Shown: one piece after another, positions 34,205 through 43,447 of the stretch
How the letters are laid out: each line of letters begins with the position of its first letter
How positions within the stretch are numbered: the stretch's first letter is position 1
NCBI RefSeq assembly: GCF_014653575.1
Contig: NZ_BNAQ01000001.1
Coordinates: forward strand, 682,001 to 746,000
DNA length: 64,000 bases
Reading direction: 5' to 3'
Source of the DNA: Sphingomonas glacialis
GTDB lineage: Bacteria; Pseudomonadota; Alphaproteobacteria; Sphingomonadales; Sphingomonadaceae
The notes under the pieces: generated by a model
What the model saw: the letters and a program-made list of their open reading frames with translations, nothing else
The model's database searches: none
What the model was told of the DNA's origin: nothing
Made by a program: the position numbers and the translations under genes

Positions 34205-34823
34205 TCAGCGGTACTCCCATCGATAACTGATGAAATAAGCCCATCCCGTGCATTTTCAACCATGGGTGGGCTGGATAGGTCGGACCGGCCTTTGAAGTAG
34301 GTTACAGCGAAACCTGGTCTTTGGTCAGGTGTCGTACGTGGTTCCATGAGTTTGTGTGCCAACGTCGGATTCCGCCAGGGCGCCCACCACGCTTCGAGCA
34401 GGTGACGCGTCAGTCGATCCGATGCGTAGCTGATGGCCATCTCTACCCCCTCACCGACCACCGGTTCAACCTGAACGAATGGCAAAAGGTGGGGAGACTG
34501 GACACGGGCGTGAATGTCCGGGACTGTGAAGGATATCGGATGCCGGCAGGCGTACGATATCCTCCAAAGCAGGAAGCCGCGGGCAGCACGCGGTGCCTAT
34601 GGGTTTTTCGGTTTTCGCCCTGCCGCGCGGGAGCGGGAGCGGCATGTGGGAAGCGCATGGGCGGGTCGGGACGTGGGGCGCAGGGGCGACGTGCCGCGTA
34701 GCTGGTGACCAGGGTCGGGGCTTGAGATCGGCGCCGGCTCGGCTGACGTTGTCGCCAACGCGAGCGGTATCGCCGCCGGAAGCACAGGACTTTCGGAGCG
34801 CGGTTGGGGCGAGCCATGCCGGG
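34205..34823. other. Intergenic flank of the IS91-like element
   Basis: 619 bases without a supported gene between the GmrSD-like gene and the IS91-like transposase. It holds a hairpin ggatatcg/cgatatcc at 34531-34562, with an inner gcc/ggc pair, that could be an end of the transposon. No target-site signature can be assigned by eye. Confidence 0.45.
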
Positions 34824-36014
34824 TCATGACGCGGTGGTTCCGGTCGATGCGGTGGAGTGTGGCGGTGCGCGCGGTTGGCGCCAGCGCTCGAAGGCCTCGA
34901 TGACGACCATGGGCCCGCCGCAGCACGGGCATGGCGGACGGAGATCGGTCGGTTCGTCGGGCGCGTCACTGGGCGGCGGCGCGACGCCGAGCAACCGTCG
35001 GGCATGTTCGAGATGCGCCTTGCGGGTGGCAGCGGCGAGCAGGCCGTAGTGGCGGATGCGGTGGAACCCGCGCTGCAGGACATGCAGCAGGAAGCGGCGG
35101 ATGAACTCGTCCGTCGCGAGCGTCATCACCTGCTGCCGGTCGGCGTCGGCGCGGCGATAGTCTTTGTAGCGCATGGTGACGCCGGCCTCGTCGAAGGCGA
35201 GCAGGCGACTGTTCGAGATCGCTACGCGGTGGGTGTAGCGCGACAGATAGGCGAGCACCGCCTGCGGCCCGGCGAACGGCGGTTTGGCGTAGACGACCCA
35301 GTTCTTTTTGCGGACCGGCGACAGGTGCCGCAGGAACGCGCGGTGATCGGCCAGGTGGCCGAGGGCACCGAAGAAGGCGAGCCGCCCCGCCGCGTGCAGC
35401 GCCATCAGCCGGGTCACGAACAGGCGGCGGAACAGCTTGCCCAGCACCTTGACCGGCAGCAGGAACGCGGGTCGCGAGGATATCCAGCGCGATCCGTCCC
35501 GCGCGATGCCGCCGCCCGGCACGATCATGTGGACATGCGGATGATGGGTCAGCGCCGACCCCCAGGTATGCAGCACCGCGGTGATACCGATGCGCGCGCC
35601 GAGGTGCTTCGGGTCGGCGGCGATCGTCAACATCGTCTCGGACGCTGCCTTGAACAGCAAATCGTAGAGCAGCGCCTTGTTGTGGAAGGCGATGTCGGCG
35701 ACCTCGGCGGGCAGCGTGAACACGACGTGGAAGTATCCCACGGGCAGCAGGTCGGCCTCGCGCTCGGCGAGCCAGGCGCGCGCGGCGGCACTCTGGCACC
35801 GGGGACAATGCCGGTTACGACAACTGTTATAGGCCACCCGCCAATGCCCGCAGTCGGTGCAGGCTTCGACGTGCCCACCCATGACGGAGGTGCGGCAATG
35901 CTCGATCGCCGACATCACCTTGAGCTGGTGCAGGCTCAGGTGCCCGGCATGGCTTGCCCGATATGCAGGCCCCGCGCTGCGGAAGATGTCTGCGACCTCG
36001 AGTGCGGCGCGCAC
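34824..36014 (-). CDS. IS91-family transposase (HUH, Y2 type)
   Basis: Rolling-circle transposase of 396 residues. An N-terminal zinc-binding region has Cys52, Cys55, Cys65, Cys70 and Cys73 (CTDCGHW, CRNRHCPRCQ). The HUH metal site is HHPHVHM at 157-163, and the tyrosine segment is YLSRYTHRVAISN near 269. The C-terminal end has a CPCCGG zinc pair. It starts 4 bases after the stop of the tyrosine recombinase gene; the two form one mobile unit. Confidence 0.93.
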   Translation of the reverse strand: MRAALEVADIFRSAGPAYRASHAGHLSLHQLKVMSAIEHCRTSVMGGHVEACTDCGHWRVAYNSCRNRHCPRCQSAAARAWLAEREADLLPVGYFHVVFTLPAEVADIAFHNKALLYDLLFKAASETMLTIAADPKHLGARIGITAVLHTWGSALTHHPHVHMIVPGGGIARDGSRWISSRPAFLLPVKVLGKLFRRLFVTRLMALHAAGRLAFFGALGHLADHRAFLRHLSPVRKKNWVVYAKPPFAGPQAVLAYLSRYTHRVAISNSRLLAFDEAGVTMRYKDYRRADADRQQVMTLATDEFIRRFLLHVLQRGFHRIRHYGLLAAATRKAHLEHARRLLGVAPPPSDAPDEPTDLRPPCPCCGGPMVVIEAFERWRQPRAPPHSTASTGTTAS

Positions 36015-36018
36015 CCGC

Positions 36019-36924
36019 TCAACCCGCGGGGGTCTTGCCCTCCATCAGTGCCATCAGCCGATCGAGCGGACTGGTGACCGCGCGGATCGTACGGGTCGCG
36101 ACCTTGGTGTAGAGCGCGGTCGTCTCGAGCTTGCTGTGGCCCAGCAACACCTGGATCACGCGGATATCGACGTCCTGTTCGAGCAGGTGCGTGGCGAAGC
36201 TGTGCCGCAGCGTGTGCGGGCTGACGCGCTTGCGGATCCCCGCCGCCTCAGCCGCCTCGCAGACCGCGCGGTGAAGCTGCCGCGTCGAGATCGGATCGGT
36301 GTAGCTGCGCCCTGGGAACAACCAGCCATGCGGCAGCAGGACGCTGCGCCGCTTGCCCTCGCGCCACCACAGCCGCAGCAGCTCGAGCAGTTGCGGCGAC
36401 AGCATGGCGTTGCGGTCCTTGCGGCCTTTGCCCTCCTCGATTCGGATCAGCATGCGCTTGCTGTCGATACTGTCGGCCTTGAGATACGCCACCTCCGACT
36501 CGCGCAGGCCCGCGCCATAGGCCACACCCAGTGCCGCGCGATACTTGATGCCCGGTGCCGCTTCGAGCAGCTTGGCCACCTCGTCGACACTCAGCACGTC
36601 GGGCAGCTTCCTGGGACGACGCGCCAGCACCAGCCGCCGCGACAGATCGGGCCGCTCGAGTGTCACCTCGAACAGGAAGCGCAGCGCTGACACCGTGGCG
36701 TTGATAACGGACTCGCTAACGCCGTGCTCGCGCTGATGAAGCTGGAAGCGCCGCACGTCCTCTGCGGTCGCGGTGTCGGGCGAACGCCCGAGGAAGGCCG
36801 CAAAGGCGCGGTCGTGACGGACATAGTCGTGCTGGGTCCGCGCACGCATCGCGCGCATCGCCATGTCGTCGAGCATGCGCTGACGCAGCGGGGTGACGGG
36901 TGGGTCGATCGAGTAAGTCGCCAT
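36019..36924 (-). CDS. Tyrosine recombinase of the IS91-like element
   Basis: A 301-residue phage-integrase-family recombinase with a SAM-like N-terminal domain (RTQHDYVRHDRAFAAFLG) and a catalytic domain containing the first Arg in GAGLRESEVAYL, HTLRHSFATHLL and LGHSKLETTALYTKV with the catalytic Tyr. ATG 36924 has GAGAGGAA ahead of it. It probably assists transposition of the IS91-like unit. Confidence 0.9.
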   Translation of the reverse strand: MATYSIDPPVTPLRQRMLDDMAMRAMRARTQHDYVRHDRAFAAFLGRSPDTATAEDVRRFQLHQREHGVSESVINATVSALRFLFEVTLERPDLSRRLVLARRPRKLPDVLSVDEVAKLLEAAPGIKYRAALGVAYGAGLRESEVAYLKADSIDSKRMLIRIEEGKGRKDRNAMLSPQLLELLRLWWREGKRRSVLLPHGWLFPGRSYTDPISTRQLHRAVCEAAEAAGIRKRVSPHTLRHSFATHLLEQDVDIRVIQVLLGHSKLETTALYTKVATRTIRAVTSPLDRLMALMEGKTPAG

Positions 36925-37089
36925 GATGAGTTCCTCTCGTTGAAGGAACTCCATCGTCCGCCACCGCCTCCGAAGGGCCAAACCTCAGCGCCGGCGCGCT
37001 ACCTCACCGCCAACACCACTGCCGCGCAGCGGCTTCGTGCACTGAATCAAGGTGACCCCAGCCGTTCGCAACCGTTCGTCATGCCAATG

Positions 37090-37410
37090 TCAGTGGTCCC
37101 GTTTGGCGCCGGGCGTAGCTGGGCCGGCGCGACATTGCGCGTCAGTAACCTGCTCCATCCACTGGACTGGCGACCCGTTCAGCGACTCCTGTATCGCGAT
37201 ATGCGTCATCGCCTGGGTCGGGGTGGAACCGTGCCAGTGCTTGTGCTCCGGCGGGCACCACAGCACATCGCCGACCTGGAATTCGAGCGTGGGCCCGCCT
37301 TCGATCTGCGTCCAGCCGACCCCCTTCGTCACAATCAACGTCTGACCGAGACGGTGCTTATGCCAGGCGGTGCGGGCACCGGGCTTGAAATGGACAATCG
37401 CACCACGGAG
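37090..37410 (-). pseudogene. Cupin-domain protein, N-terminus lost
   Basis: From [20 protein letters not shown] onward the sequence is a well-conserved small cupin: [33 protein letters not shown] and [10 protein letters not shown]. Normal family members have about 30 further N-terminal residues starting the first strand; here the upstream sequence is unrelated and instead matches an IS66 remnant on the other strand. The reading frame is open further up (to 37515) but that part is not cupin. Confidence 0.7.
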
Positions 37411-37421
37411 CCGCAGGCCTA

Positions 37422-37538
37422 AATTGCAGACGTCATCGCGAAGATCGCCGGATACTGGCCCCCATCGCGTTGGGATGAGCTGATGCCCTGGAACTGGCGC
37501 CGGGCAGACGAGCAACTCATAGCCGAAGCAGCATAGGC
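37422..37538 (+). pseudogene. IS66-family transposase, C-terminal fragment
   Basis: The plus strand reads [20 protein letters not shown] followed by [16 protein letters not shown] and a stop. The WDELMPWN segment matches the last residues of IS66 TnpC transposases (typically ...LDELLPWN). Nothing else of the element is visible. It abuts the broken end of the cupin gene, which suggests that insertion of the IS removed the cupin start. Confidence 0.55.
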
Positions 37539-37693
37539 CGCGACCTTCAGACTACGCTTACTTGATGGAAAGCGGGTCGCGCCAGAATTCATGGTAGACA
37601 AACTGCTATTTGACGCGCGACCCGGTTGTGCAGGAGTTTTTAAAAGGGAATAGTCCCGCTTGCGATCATCTACGACACGGTTAATGAGGCCGG

Positions 37694-38089
37694 TCACATG
37701 ACGAACGCACCTTTCGCGCCGAGGATCTCGCCGATGCACTTGAACAGTTCGTCCATAACGACTGGTTTACTGAGCACTCGGTCGGCACCTAAGCGCAAGC
37801 AGCGAGCCGTGCCGGGCCCGGGGCTCTCCGCCGTAATAACGACGATCGATACTTGTGCCTTTGCGTCGCCGCGCCCGCGGATGCGCTCGATTACAGTGTA
37901 ACCGTCCATGCCGGGCATTCGCAAATCAACCAAAACGCAGTCGAACTCTGTGGCGTCGAGGTGGGCAAGGCCTTCCGGACCGTTAGTGCATTCGTCAGTC
38001 AGTCCTCCGGCCACGTTTAACATATCGCTCAGGACCCGTCGGTTGAGTGCGTCGTCCTCGATGCAGAGAAAGCGCAGCTGCCTCGTCAC
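37694..38089 (-). CDS. Single-domain response regulator coupled to a diguanylate cyclase
   Basis: A 131-residue CheY-like receiver: acidic pair in CIEDDALNRR, phospho-acceptor Asp in VLVDLRMPGMDG, Thr in VVITAE and Lys in SKPVV. Its ATG overlaps the stop of the upstream GGDEF gene (ATGA at 38086-38089), so the two are made together. It probably relays or modulates the cyclase signal. Confidence 0.9.
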   Translation of the reverse strand: MTRQLRFLCIEDDALNRRVLSDMLNVAGGLTDECTNGPEGLAHLDATEFDCVLVDLRMPGMDGYTVIERIRGRGDAKAQVSIVVITAESPGPGTARCLRLGADRVLSKPVVMDELFKCIGEILGAKGAFVM

Positions 38090-39879
38090 GTCGCGCGCCC
38101 CAGCAGATTTCGACCGTCCCTTTTGGCCTGATAGAGCGCCGCATCCGCGCTTCGAAATACATCCTCTGCGCCTTCGAGGTCGATTGAGGCCACGCCACCG
38201 CTGGCCGTGACGCGGACGGGGCGCCCGTCGACCACGATTACCATCTCGGCAATGGCAACTCGTAGCCGCTCGCAGACGATCATTGCCTGATCGAGCGAAG
38301 AGTGCCGAAGGAGGACGGCGAACTCCTCGCCCCCGATTCGGCTTACGACGTCGTCGCCCCGCACAGTCGCCATTGCGATGCGTCCGAATTCACGTAGCAC
38401 GCGGTCGCCCGCTTCATGTCCATAGTGGTCGTTCACATGTTTAAAGTGGTCGAAGTCGAAAATGGCGACGCACCCGAACAACGGCTGCAGCTCCGTGTTT
38501 TCGACTAGCCTCTCGAGTTCCAGCTGGAATGCTCTGCGGTTAGGAAGCTGGGTCAGGGGATCGGTCAACGCTGCGTAAAACAGTTGCGCCTCAATCACCT
38601 TGCGGTCGGATATGTCGCGAAGCACGCTGACCACGCCTTCCACGGCCCCGGCGTCGTCGCACACTGCGCGGCTGCGGGTCTCGAACCATCGTTCAGCGCC
38701 GTTTGCGGTGAGCGCTCGGTATTCGAAACTTACCATCGCGCCGCCACTCCGAAGCGTCAGAATGTGCGACTTCGCCGCCGATAGGCGATCTTCAGGCACG
38801 ACGAGCAGCGCCGCGTTCTGTCCCACCAGGTCCGAAGGCTCGAACCCGCCCAGCTGCATTATGGATGGCGAAACGAAGCGGACCCGGCCATCGACGTCGA
38901 GATTGAGGATAATGTCCGTCGAGTTGTCGGCCAACATGCGATAGCGCGCCTTGCTGTCTCGCAGTTCGCGGATCAGGTTAGTGCGCCTCGCAAGGTCGGC
39001 CGAGATTGGCAGCACGGTGAGTACAGTCGCGGCGAGATAGAATTGGAGGAACTGCATGTGGTCGCCCATCGTCCCATGCAGCAGGCTGATCGGTCCCGAA
39101 CCTTGCAAGGTAAGGCTACATCCGACAATGGTTAGGACGACGACCGACATGGCGGCAGTCAGCGGCCCTCCACGAAACGTTGCGAAGATCACGGTAAGGA
39201 GCGGCAGGAACAGGAGCGGCATGCTGTCCTGGGCGAAGACGGCAAAGCTCACGCCGACAACCAGAAGCAGCAGCAATGTCGTCTCCGCAGCACGCTTGCG
39301 GGTCGCCGCCGTGATCCAGTCCCGGAGATCATTTCTGAAAAGGAGCATGAATACGGGCGTGAACGTCAGCGACCCAAGCGAATGGCCCGCGAACCATCTC
39401 GCGAATGACGTAGTAATGTCTGCACCGACTATGATCGCAGCGACTGACGCACCGCCGATGCCGCTCAAGGCAGGCGCGAGCATCCCAGTTGTAACGACAA
39501 AGCCCGCCAGCCAACGCATCGACTCGAGCGGATGCTCCGGTATCTGGATATGTCTCAGCAACGTGGCGGCGATCACGGCTTCGGAGACGTTGACGATCGC
39601 CAGTGGCACTGCCGCTGTTACTCCAAGTCCGAACAGCGCGGTCACCGCCGCGCCTGAGCTTCCGCAGGCCAGAAGATGTGCGAGCCAAGCCTTCGGCCGC
39701 AGCGTTGCCAGCCTCGCGATGAGGAAAGCGGTAGCGACCCAGAGGAAGGCCACTCCGCCGTCGAAGCGGGTGGTTGAAACGGTCGCTGCTGCGGCGACGA
39801 AATAGCCGGCGGCTGTCGCGATGACAGATTTCGTAGCGATCTGTTTCGTAGCGATCTGATTTGATGTGTCACCGCCCAT
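38086..39879 (-). CDS. MASE1-PAS-GGDEF diguanylate cyclase
   Basis: A 597-residue membrane sensor that makes c-di-GMP. Residues about 18-300 hold around eight membrane segments of MASE1 type. A PAS domain follows (YRMLADNSTDIILNLDVDG) at about 315-430, then a GGDEF domain with DPLTQLPNRRAF and the active site RIGGEEFAVLL, which fits an active cyclase. No EAL domain is present. The N-terminal residues include a duplicated IATK(Q/S) from a 15-base tandem repeat. Confidence 0.9.
   Translation of the reverse strand: MGGDTSNQIATKQIATKSVIATAAGYFVAAAATVSTTRFDGGVAFLWVATAFLIARLATLRPKAWLAHLLACGSSGAAVTALFGLGVTAAVPLAIVNVSEAVIAATLLRHIQIPEHPLESMRWLAGFVVTTGMLAPALSGIGGASVAAIIVGADITTSFARWFAGHSLGSLTFTPVFMLLFRNDLRDWITAATRKRAAETTLLLLLVVGVSFAVFAQDSMPLLFLPLLTVIFATFRGGPLTAAMSVVVLTIVGCSLTLQGSGPISLLHGTMGDHMQFLQFYLAATVLTVLPISADLARRTNLIRELRDSKARYRMLADNSTDIILNLDVDGRVRFVSPSIMQLGGFEPSDLVGQNAALLVVPEDRLSAAKSHILTLRSGGAMVSFEYRALTANGAERWFETRSRAVCDDAGAVEGVVSVLRDISDRKVIEAQLFYAALTDPLTQLPNRRAFQLELERLVENTELQPLFGCVAIFDFDHFKHVNDHYGHEAGDRVLREFGRIAMATVRGDDVVSRIGGEEFAVLLRHSSLDQAMIVCERLRVAIAEMVIVVDGRPVRVTASGGVASIDLEGAEDVFRSADAALYQAKRDGRNLLGRAT
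39829..39858. repeat. 15-base perfect tandem repeat in the cyclase 5' end
   Basis: tttcgtagcgatctg occurs twice in a row (39829-39843 and 39844-39858). It is in frame and adds five residues to the cytoplasmic N-terminus. Copy number could vary without breaking the frame. Confidence 0.85.
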
Positions 39880-40036
39880 GCGATCGGCCTACTCCGAGAA
39901 GGTAAAGATGAGGTTCGGGGTGGGCAGCTCTTGCCTAACAGGGCGCCAAAGAATCTCGTTCGCCGCGTGCATCTACCCGACCGGGCAATCGTATCTTGGT
40001 GTCCCCGTGTCGGGGAAAATCATTCAGATGAGGCTT

Positions 40037-40219
40037 ATGTCGGACATCAACGAATTGACCGATTACGAGCAGCTCGCGTTGGCGGAACTCGAGAAGGCCT
40101 CTCGGTCAGCAAGCGCCGCCCAACAGCGCGCCCACCTCGATCGAGCGTCCGTATCCGCAACTGTTGGCGAAAAGCAGCGAGACAAGCAGGTCGATGGGGC
40201 GCACGATGGCAGCGGTTAG
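40037..40219 (+). CDS. Small hypothetical protein
   Basis: A 60-residue reading frame, MSDINELTDYEQLALAELEK onward, ending in a charged tail. GATGAGG precedes the ATG by a few bases. It is similar in style to small helical proteins common in sphingomonads, but no function can be given. The surrounding 39880-40336 interval otherwise has nothing I can support. Confidence 0.5.
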   Translation: MSDINELTDYEQLALAELEKASRSASAAQQRAHLDRASVSATVGEKQRDKQVDGAHDGSG

Positions 40220-40337
40220 CGGTCGTTCAAAAGCATCGTCGGGAGGTGAACCAACCTCCGCTGTTTAGAAGCCGAAAGCATGCCGCGAGTGACCGGTATT
40301 GGGTCGTTACTGACTGACCGGGCTCCAGCCGAATGGG

Positions 40338-42002
40338 TCATCGATTAACTGCCGGCAGCATCCGCTGCCGCTGCATCGTCCAGAGCATATCGATCGCGTC
40401 AGTGACCGTTAGTCTCGATCCATCGACACCCGGCAGCAGCGCGCCGGTGAGGATTGCGTCGACCACCGCCGGCGCCAAAAACGCGAGCCGCAGCACGCGT
40501 GTGATGTACGCCGGCTGCACCCCCTCGATCTCGCTAAGCGTCTTGATATCCACGTCGCCTATCCGCAACCGCGCCCACCAACGCCGCGCTTTCAGCACCA
40601 GCTTGATCAGCGAGAGGTTCGGCGGCGAGGCAATGGCAGCACCGCCCTGTCCAATCAGTCGCATCGCCCTGCCCGTCCGCGTCAGCCGGACGTCCGCGGT
40701 TAGCGTGAACACATCCGAGCTGTCGTCCTCGCGTTGTGCGCCGATCGCCTCGGCGAGGACGCTGGCGGAGCAGTCAATCTCGATGCTGCTGCGATGGATG
40801 CGCACCTGCTGCACCAGATCCTGGAATAGCGCGGAGCGCCGCATCGCGACCTCCGCCCCTACCTCGACCGACCGCGCCATAAGGGTGGCGATGTCGCTGG
40901 GCGTGACGATCAGCGCTGCTTTGGCGCTTAGTGCCAGTCCGTCGTCGAACAGTGAAGCGAGGCGCTTCAACACTACGGCTTCGATCTCGCGCGCAGGTAC
41001 CCGCATGCCGGCGTCGCCGGTGCGATCGTGCAGCGTGCGGCTGGTGTAATAGCGGTAGCGCACCTTGCCCTTGGTGGCATGCGTTGAGATCAGCGGTTCG
41101 CCCTGCTCGTCGACCAGCTTGCCCGCGAGCATGGCCGGGTGCGCGGCACGGTCGCCGCTGCGTTCACCCTGCAAATTGCCGGCGAGGATTGCCTGGGCAG
41201 TGTCCCACGTCTCGCGTGTGATGATCGCATCGTGCAGGCCCGGATAAATTTGTCCCTTATGGTGGATCTCCCCAATATAGATGCCGCATTTGAGGATCGA
41301 ATAGATCTGTCCCCGGCTAAGCGGCACACCGCCATGGGTTCTTCCGGTGCCCGTCGTTCGGACCGGCGAGCGGTGTCCGTCGCGCTCGAGCTGCTCGGCG
41401 ACCGACCGCACGTTGCGACGCTCGATATATAGGTCAAAAATCATCCGGATGAGTTCTGCGTGCGGCTCAACGACGGTGAGGCTGCGACCGTTGGGAACAT
41501 AACCCAAGGGCGGGGTTCCGCCCATCCACATACCTTTAGCCTTGGACGCGGCGATCTTGTCACGGATACGCTCGGCGGTCACCTCGCGCTCGAATTGAGC
41601 GAAGCTCAGCAACATGTTGAGGGTCAGCCGCCCCATGCTGGTGGTGGTGTTGAACGACTGGGTCACCGAGACGAACGACGTACCCGCCGCATCGAACGCT
41701 TCGACCAGCTTGGAAAAGTCGAGCAGCGAGCGGGTTAGCCGGTCGACCTTATATACGACGATGATATCGATGCGGCCTGCCTTTACCTCGACCAGCAGCC
41801 GTTGGAGCGCCGGACGCTCCAGCGTGCCGCCCGATAGGCCGCCATCATCGTAGATGTCGGGGGCAGCCACCCAACCTTCGCTGGCTTGGCTCTTGATGTA
41901 CGCGGCACACGCTTCGCGCTGCGCGTCGAGCGAGTTGAACGCCTGCTCCAGCCCCTCCTCGCTCGACTTGCGGGTATAGATGGCACAGCGGACCTGCTTC
42001 AT
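40338..42002 (-). CDS. Large serine recombinase
   Basis: Site-specific recombinase of 554 residues. The N-terminal resolvase domain has the active-site serine in CAIYTRKSSEEG (Ser13 or Ser14), then YKVDRLTRSLLDF and FAQFEREVTAERIRDKI. The recombinase and zinc-ribbon-like middle starts near GTPPLGYV. It is the last gene of a three-gene unit; its ATG overlaps the DUF2924 stop codon (ATGA). It may have brought in the island or only its right part. Confidence 0.94.
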   Translation of the reverse strand: MKQVRCAIYTRKSSEEGLEQAFNSLDAQREACAAYIKSQASEGWVAAPDIYDDGGLSGGTLERPALQRLLVEVKAGRIDIIVVYKVDRLTRSLLDFSKLVEAFDAAGTSFVSVTQSFNTTTSMGRLTLNMLLSFAQFEREVTAERIRDKIAASKAKGMWMGGTPPLGYVPNGRSLTVVEPHAELIRMIFDLYIERRNVRSVAEQLERDGHRSPVRTTGTGRTHGGVPLSRGQIYSILKCGIYIGEIHHKGQIYPGLHDAIITRETWDTAQAILAGNLQGERSGDRAAHPAMLAGKLVDEQGEPLISTHATKGKVRYRYYTSRTLHDRTGDAGMRVPAREIEAVVLKRLASLFDDGLALSAKAALIVTPSDIATLMARSVEVGAEVAMRRSALFQDLVQQVRIHRSSIEIDCSASVLAEAIGAQREDDSSDVFTLTADVRLTRTGRAMRLIGQGGAAIASPPNLSLIKLVLKARRWWARLRIGDVDIKTLSEIEGVQPAYITRVLRLAFLAPAVVDAILTGALLPGVDGSRLTVTDAIDMLWTMQRQRMLPAVNR

Positions 42003-42421
42003 GCTGCCAGCTTCCGCTTGAGGCCGAAGAACGCCGGTCCCGACCAGCGCGTGCCGGTGATCTCGCGCGCTACCTCTGACAGGCTCTGCCACTCGCGCTC
42101 GTTCCAGCGGATCACCTTGTCATCACCGATGGTGACGACATGCGCCTTGCCGCCCCACTCGCGCACCAGCCGCATGCCCGGCGACACCGCGCTGGTCTTG
42201 GTCTTGGCCACAGCCAGCTGATCGAGCTTGCGGGTGGTCTCGCGCGACAGCCCGCCCAACGCGCGGGCCTGGATCTCGTATGCTAGCGCTAAGCGCAGCA
42301 GGCTTGGGCTGATCCGCGGCACCGGTGACGCGGTTAGCCGGGTCCATGTTTCGCGCAGGTCGGCTGACGACAGCGTCGTCAGCCGGGCGATCTGTTCTTC
42401 CACGGTCATCACCATGGTCAA
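41999..42421 (-). CDS. DUF2924 protein
   Basis: A 140-residue protein with the DUF2924 pattern: IARLTTLSSADLRETWTRLT, SPSLLRLALAYEIQARALGG and a C-terminal GTRWSGPAFFGLK segment. It regularly sits between DUF3489 and a large serine recombinase, as here, with 4-base overlaps on both sides, and may be an accessory DNA-binding factor. That role is inferred. Confidence 0.9.
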   Translation of the reverse strand: MTMVMTVEEQIARLTTLSSADLRETWTRLTASPVPRISPSLLRLALAYEIQARALGGLSRETTRKLDQLAVAKTKTSAVSPGMRLVREWGGKAHVVTIGDDKVIRWNEREWQSLSEVAREITGTRWSGPAFFGLKRKLAA

Positions 42422-42930
42422 CCCGCCGCCACGATGCGGTAGCAGGTCGCGTCGTCGCGCTTGCTTCGCTCGATTGTACGCCCTTTCTTGCGCAGGCCGG
42501 TCAGCGCCGCCCGCGTCGTATGCGGCAGCCAGCCAGTCGCGACGATCAGCTCTGCAAGCGTTGCGCCTTCCTCAAGCTGGAGCAGCGCAATTACCATAGC
42601 CGCCTTGGTCTGGCGTTCGGGCTTGGGCTGCGCGGGCATCGGCGGCGTCACGTCCGAACCAGCCCCCTCCCCTTCGCCCAGGCCGATCGCCGCGAGCCCC
42701 GCCGGAGTGATGAAGACGCCGTAGCGCAGATCACCGTCCTCGCGGGCGACGCTTACAGCATCGTCAGTCTCGCGATCTTCCATAAGGCTGCGCTTGATCA
42801 GCGCCGCAATTGCTTTGCTTGCGCGGTCGTCCGCGTTCGCCAGCGTGTCGGGCAGCGGGTACACGCTGCCGCTGTCGCGCTGGCCTGCGGTGGACAGCAG
42901 GATGCTCTGCATATCGTTCAACTTCGGCAT
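42418..42930 (-). CDS. DUF3489 protein
   Basis: A 170-residue protein with an N-terminal DUF3489-type region (LNDMQSILLSTAGQR) and a C-terminal winged-helix-like part (TLAELIVATGWLPHTTRAAL). It is the first gene of the recombinase unit and probably its DNA-binding regulator, by position. The ATG at 42930 has GGAGACC upstream. Confidence 0.88.
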   Translation of the reverse strand: MPKLNDMQSILLSTAGQRDSGSVYPLPDTLANADDRASKAIAALIKRSLMEDRETDDAVSVAREDGDLRYGVFITPAGLAAIGLGEGEGAGSDVTPPMPAQPKPERQTKAAMVIALLQLEEGATLAELIVATGWLPHTTRAALTGLRKKGRTIERSKRDDATCYRIVAAG

Positions 42931-43447
42931 GGCTGGTCTCCGTGTCGGAGAGCGGCATCAGCGCCGCTTCCACCAGCCTCAGCCCCGCCCGATTACATCG
43001 GCAGGGCAGGACGCGCCCGCATCAGGGCTGCGACTCAACGACTACGGTGTTCGCTCTGGTTGCAGCGCAAGTCGAATGGTTTGTCACGACGAGACCATCG
43101 TCGACGGATTTTCGGTCCCGGATCAGTACCATGGCAGCCCGATCGATGTCATTTCTGTCCTATCAGGTTCTAAAACCGGCCGACGGACTGCAGAAATCAC
43201 ATGCGACTGACCCTGATGAGACGCGATCCGTGTCCAATTTATGTAAATTATCAGGGCATACCCTCACTGACAAAGACGGCATTCCCGTAACTAGGTCTTC
43301 CGATCATTGTTTTGAGAAAAATGATTTGGGAACGGTTTTTGGGGAAATGGAGAGTCCGGGGCGCTCGGTGACAAGGCTGATCGACCCGCGTGACACATCG
43401 TTCCTGTACGAGGTTCGTTTGCGGGAAAGGACGATGGCGAGAAAAGC
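42931..43447. other. Gene-free stretch at the probable right side of the island
   Basis: 517 bases between the DUF3489 start and the S41 peptidase stop. The part from about 43190 to 43400 is lower in GC than its surroundings. No gene is supported and no copy of the tRNA-Ser end is visible. The recombinase promoter must lie in the left part. Confidence 0.5.

Larger units (their letters stand above)
34824..36924 (-). mobile_element. IS91-like two-gene element (tyrosine recombinase plus Y2 transposase)
   Basis: The two genes are adjacent, co-directional and separated by 4 bases, the layout of the IS91 subgroup that carries an integrase-like gene. The given range covers the genes only; the true ends are outside, with a possible end at the hairpin 34531-34562. 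No inverted terminal repeats are expected for this family. Confidence 0.7.
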
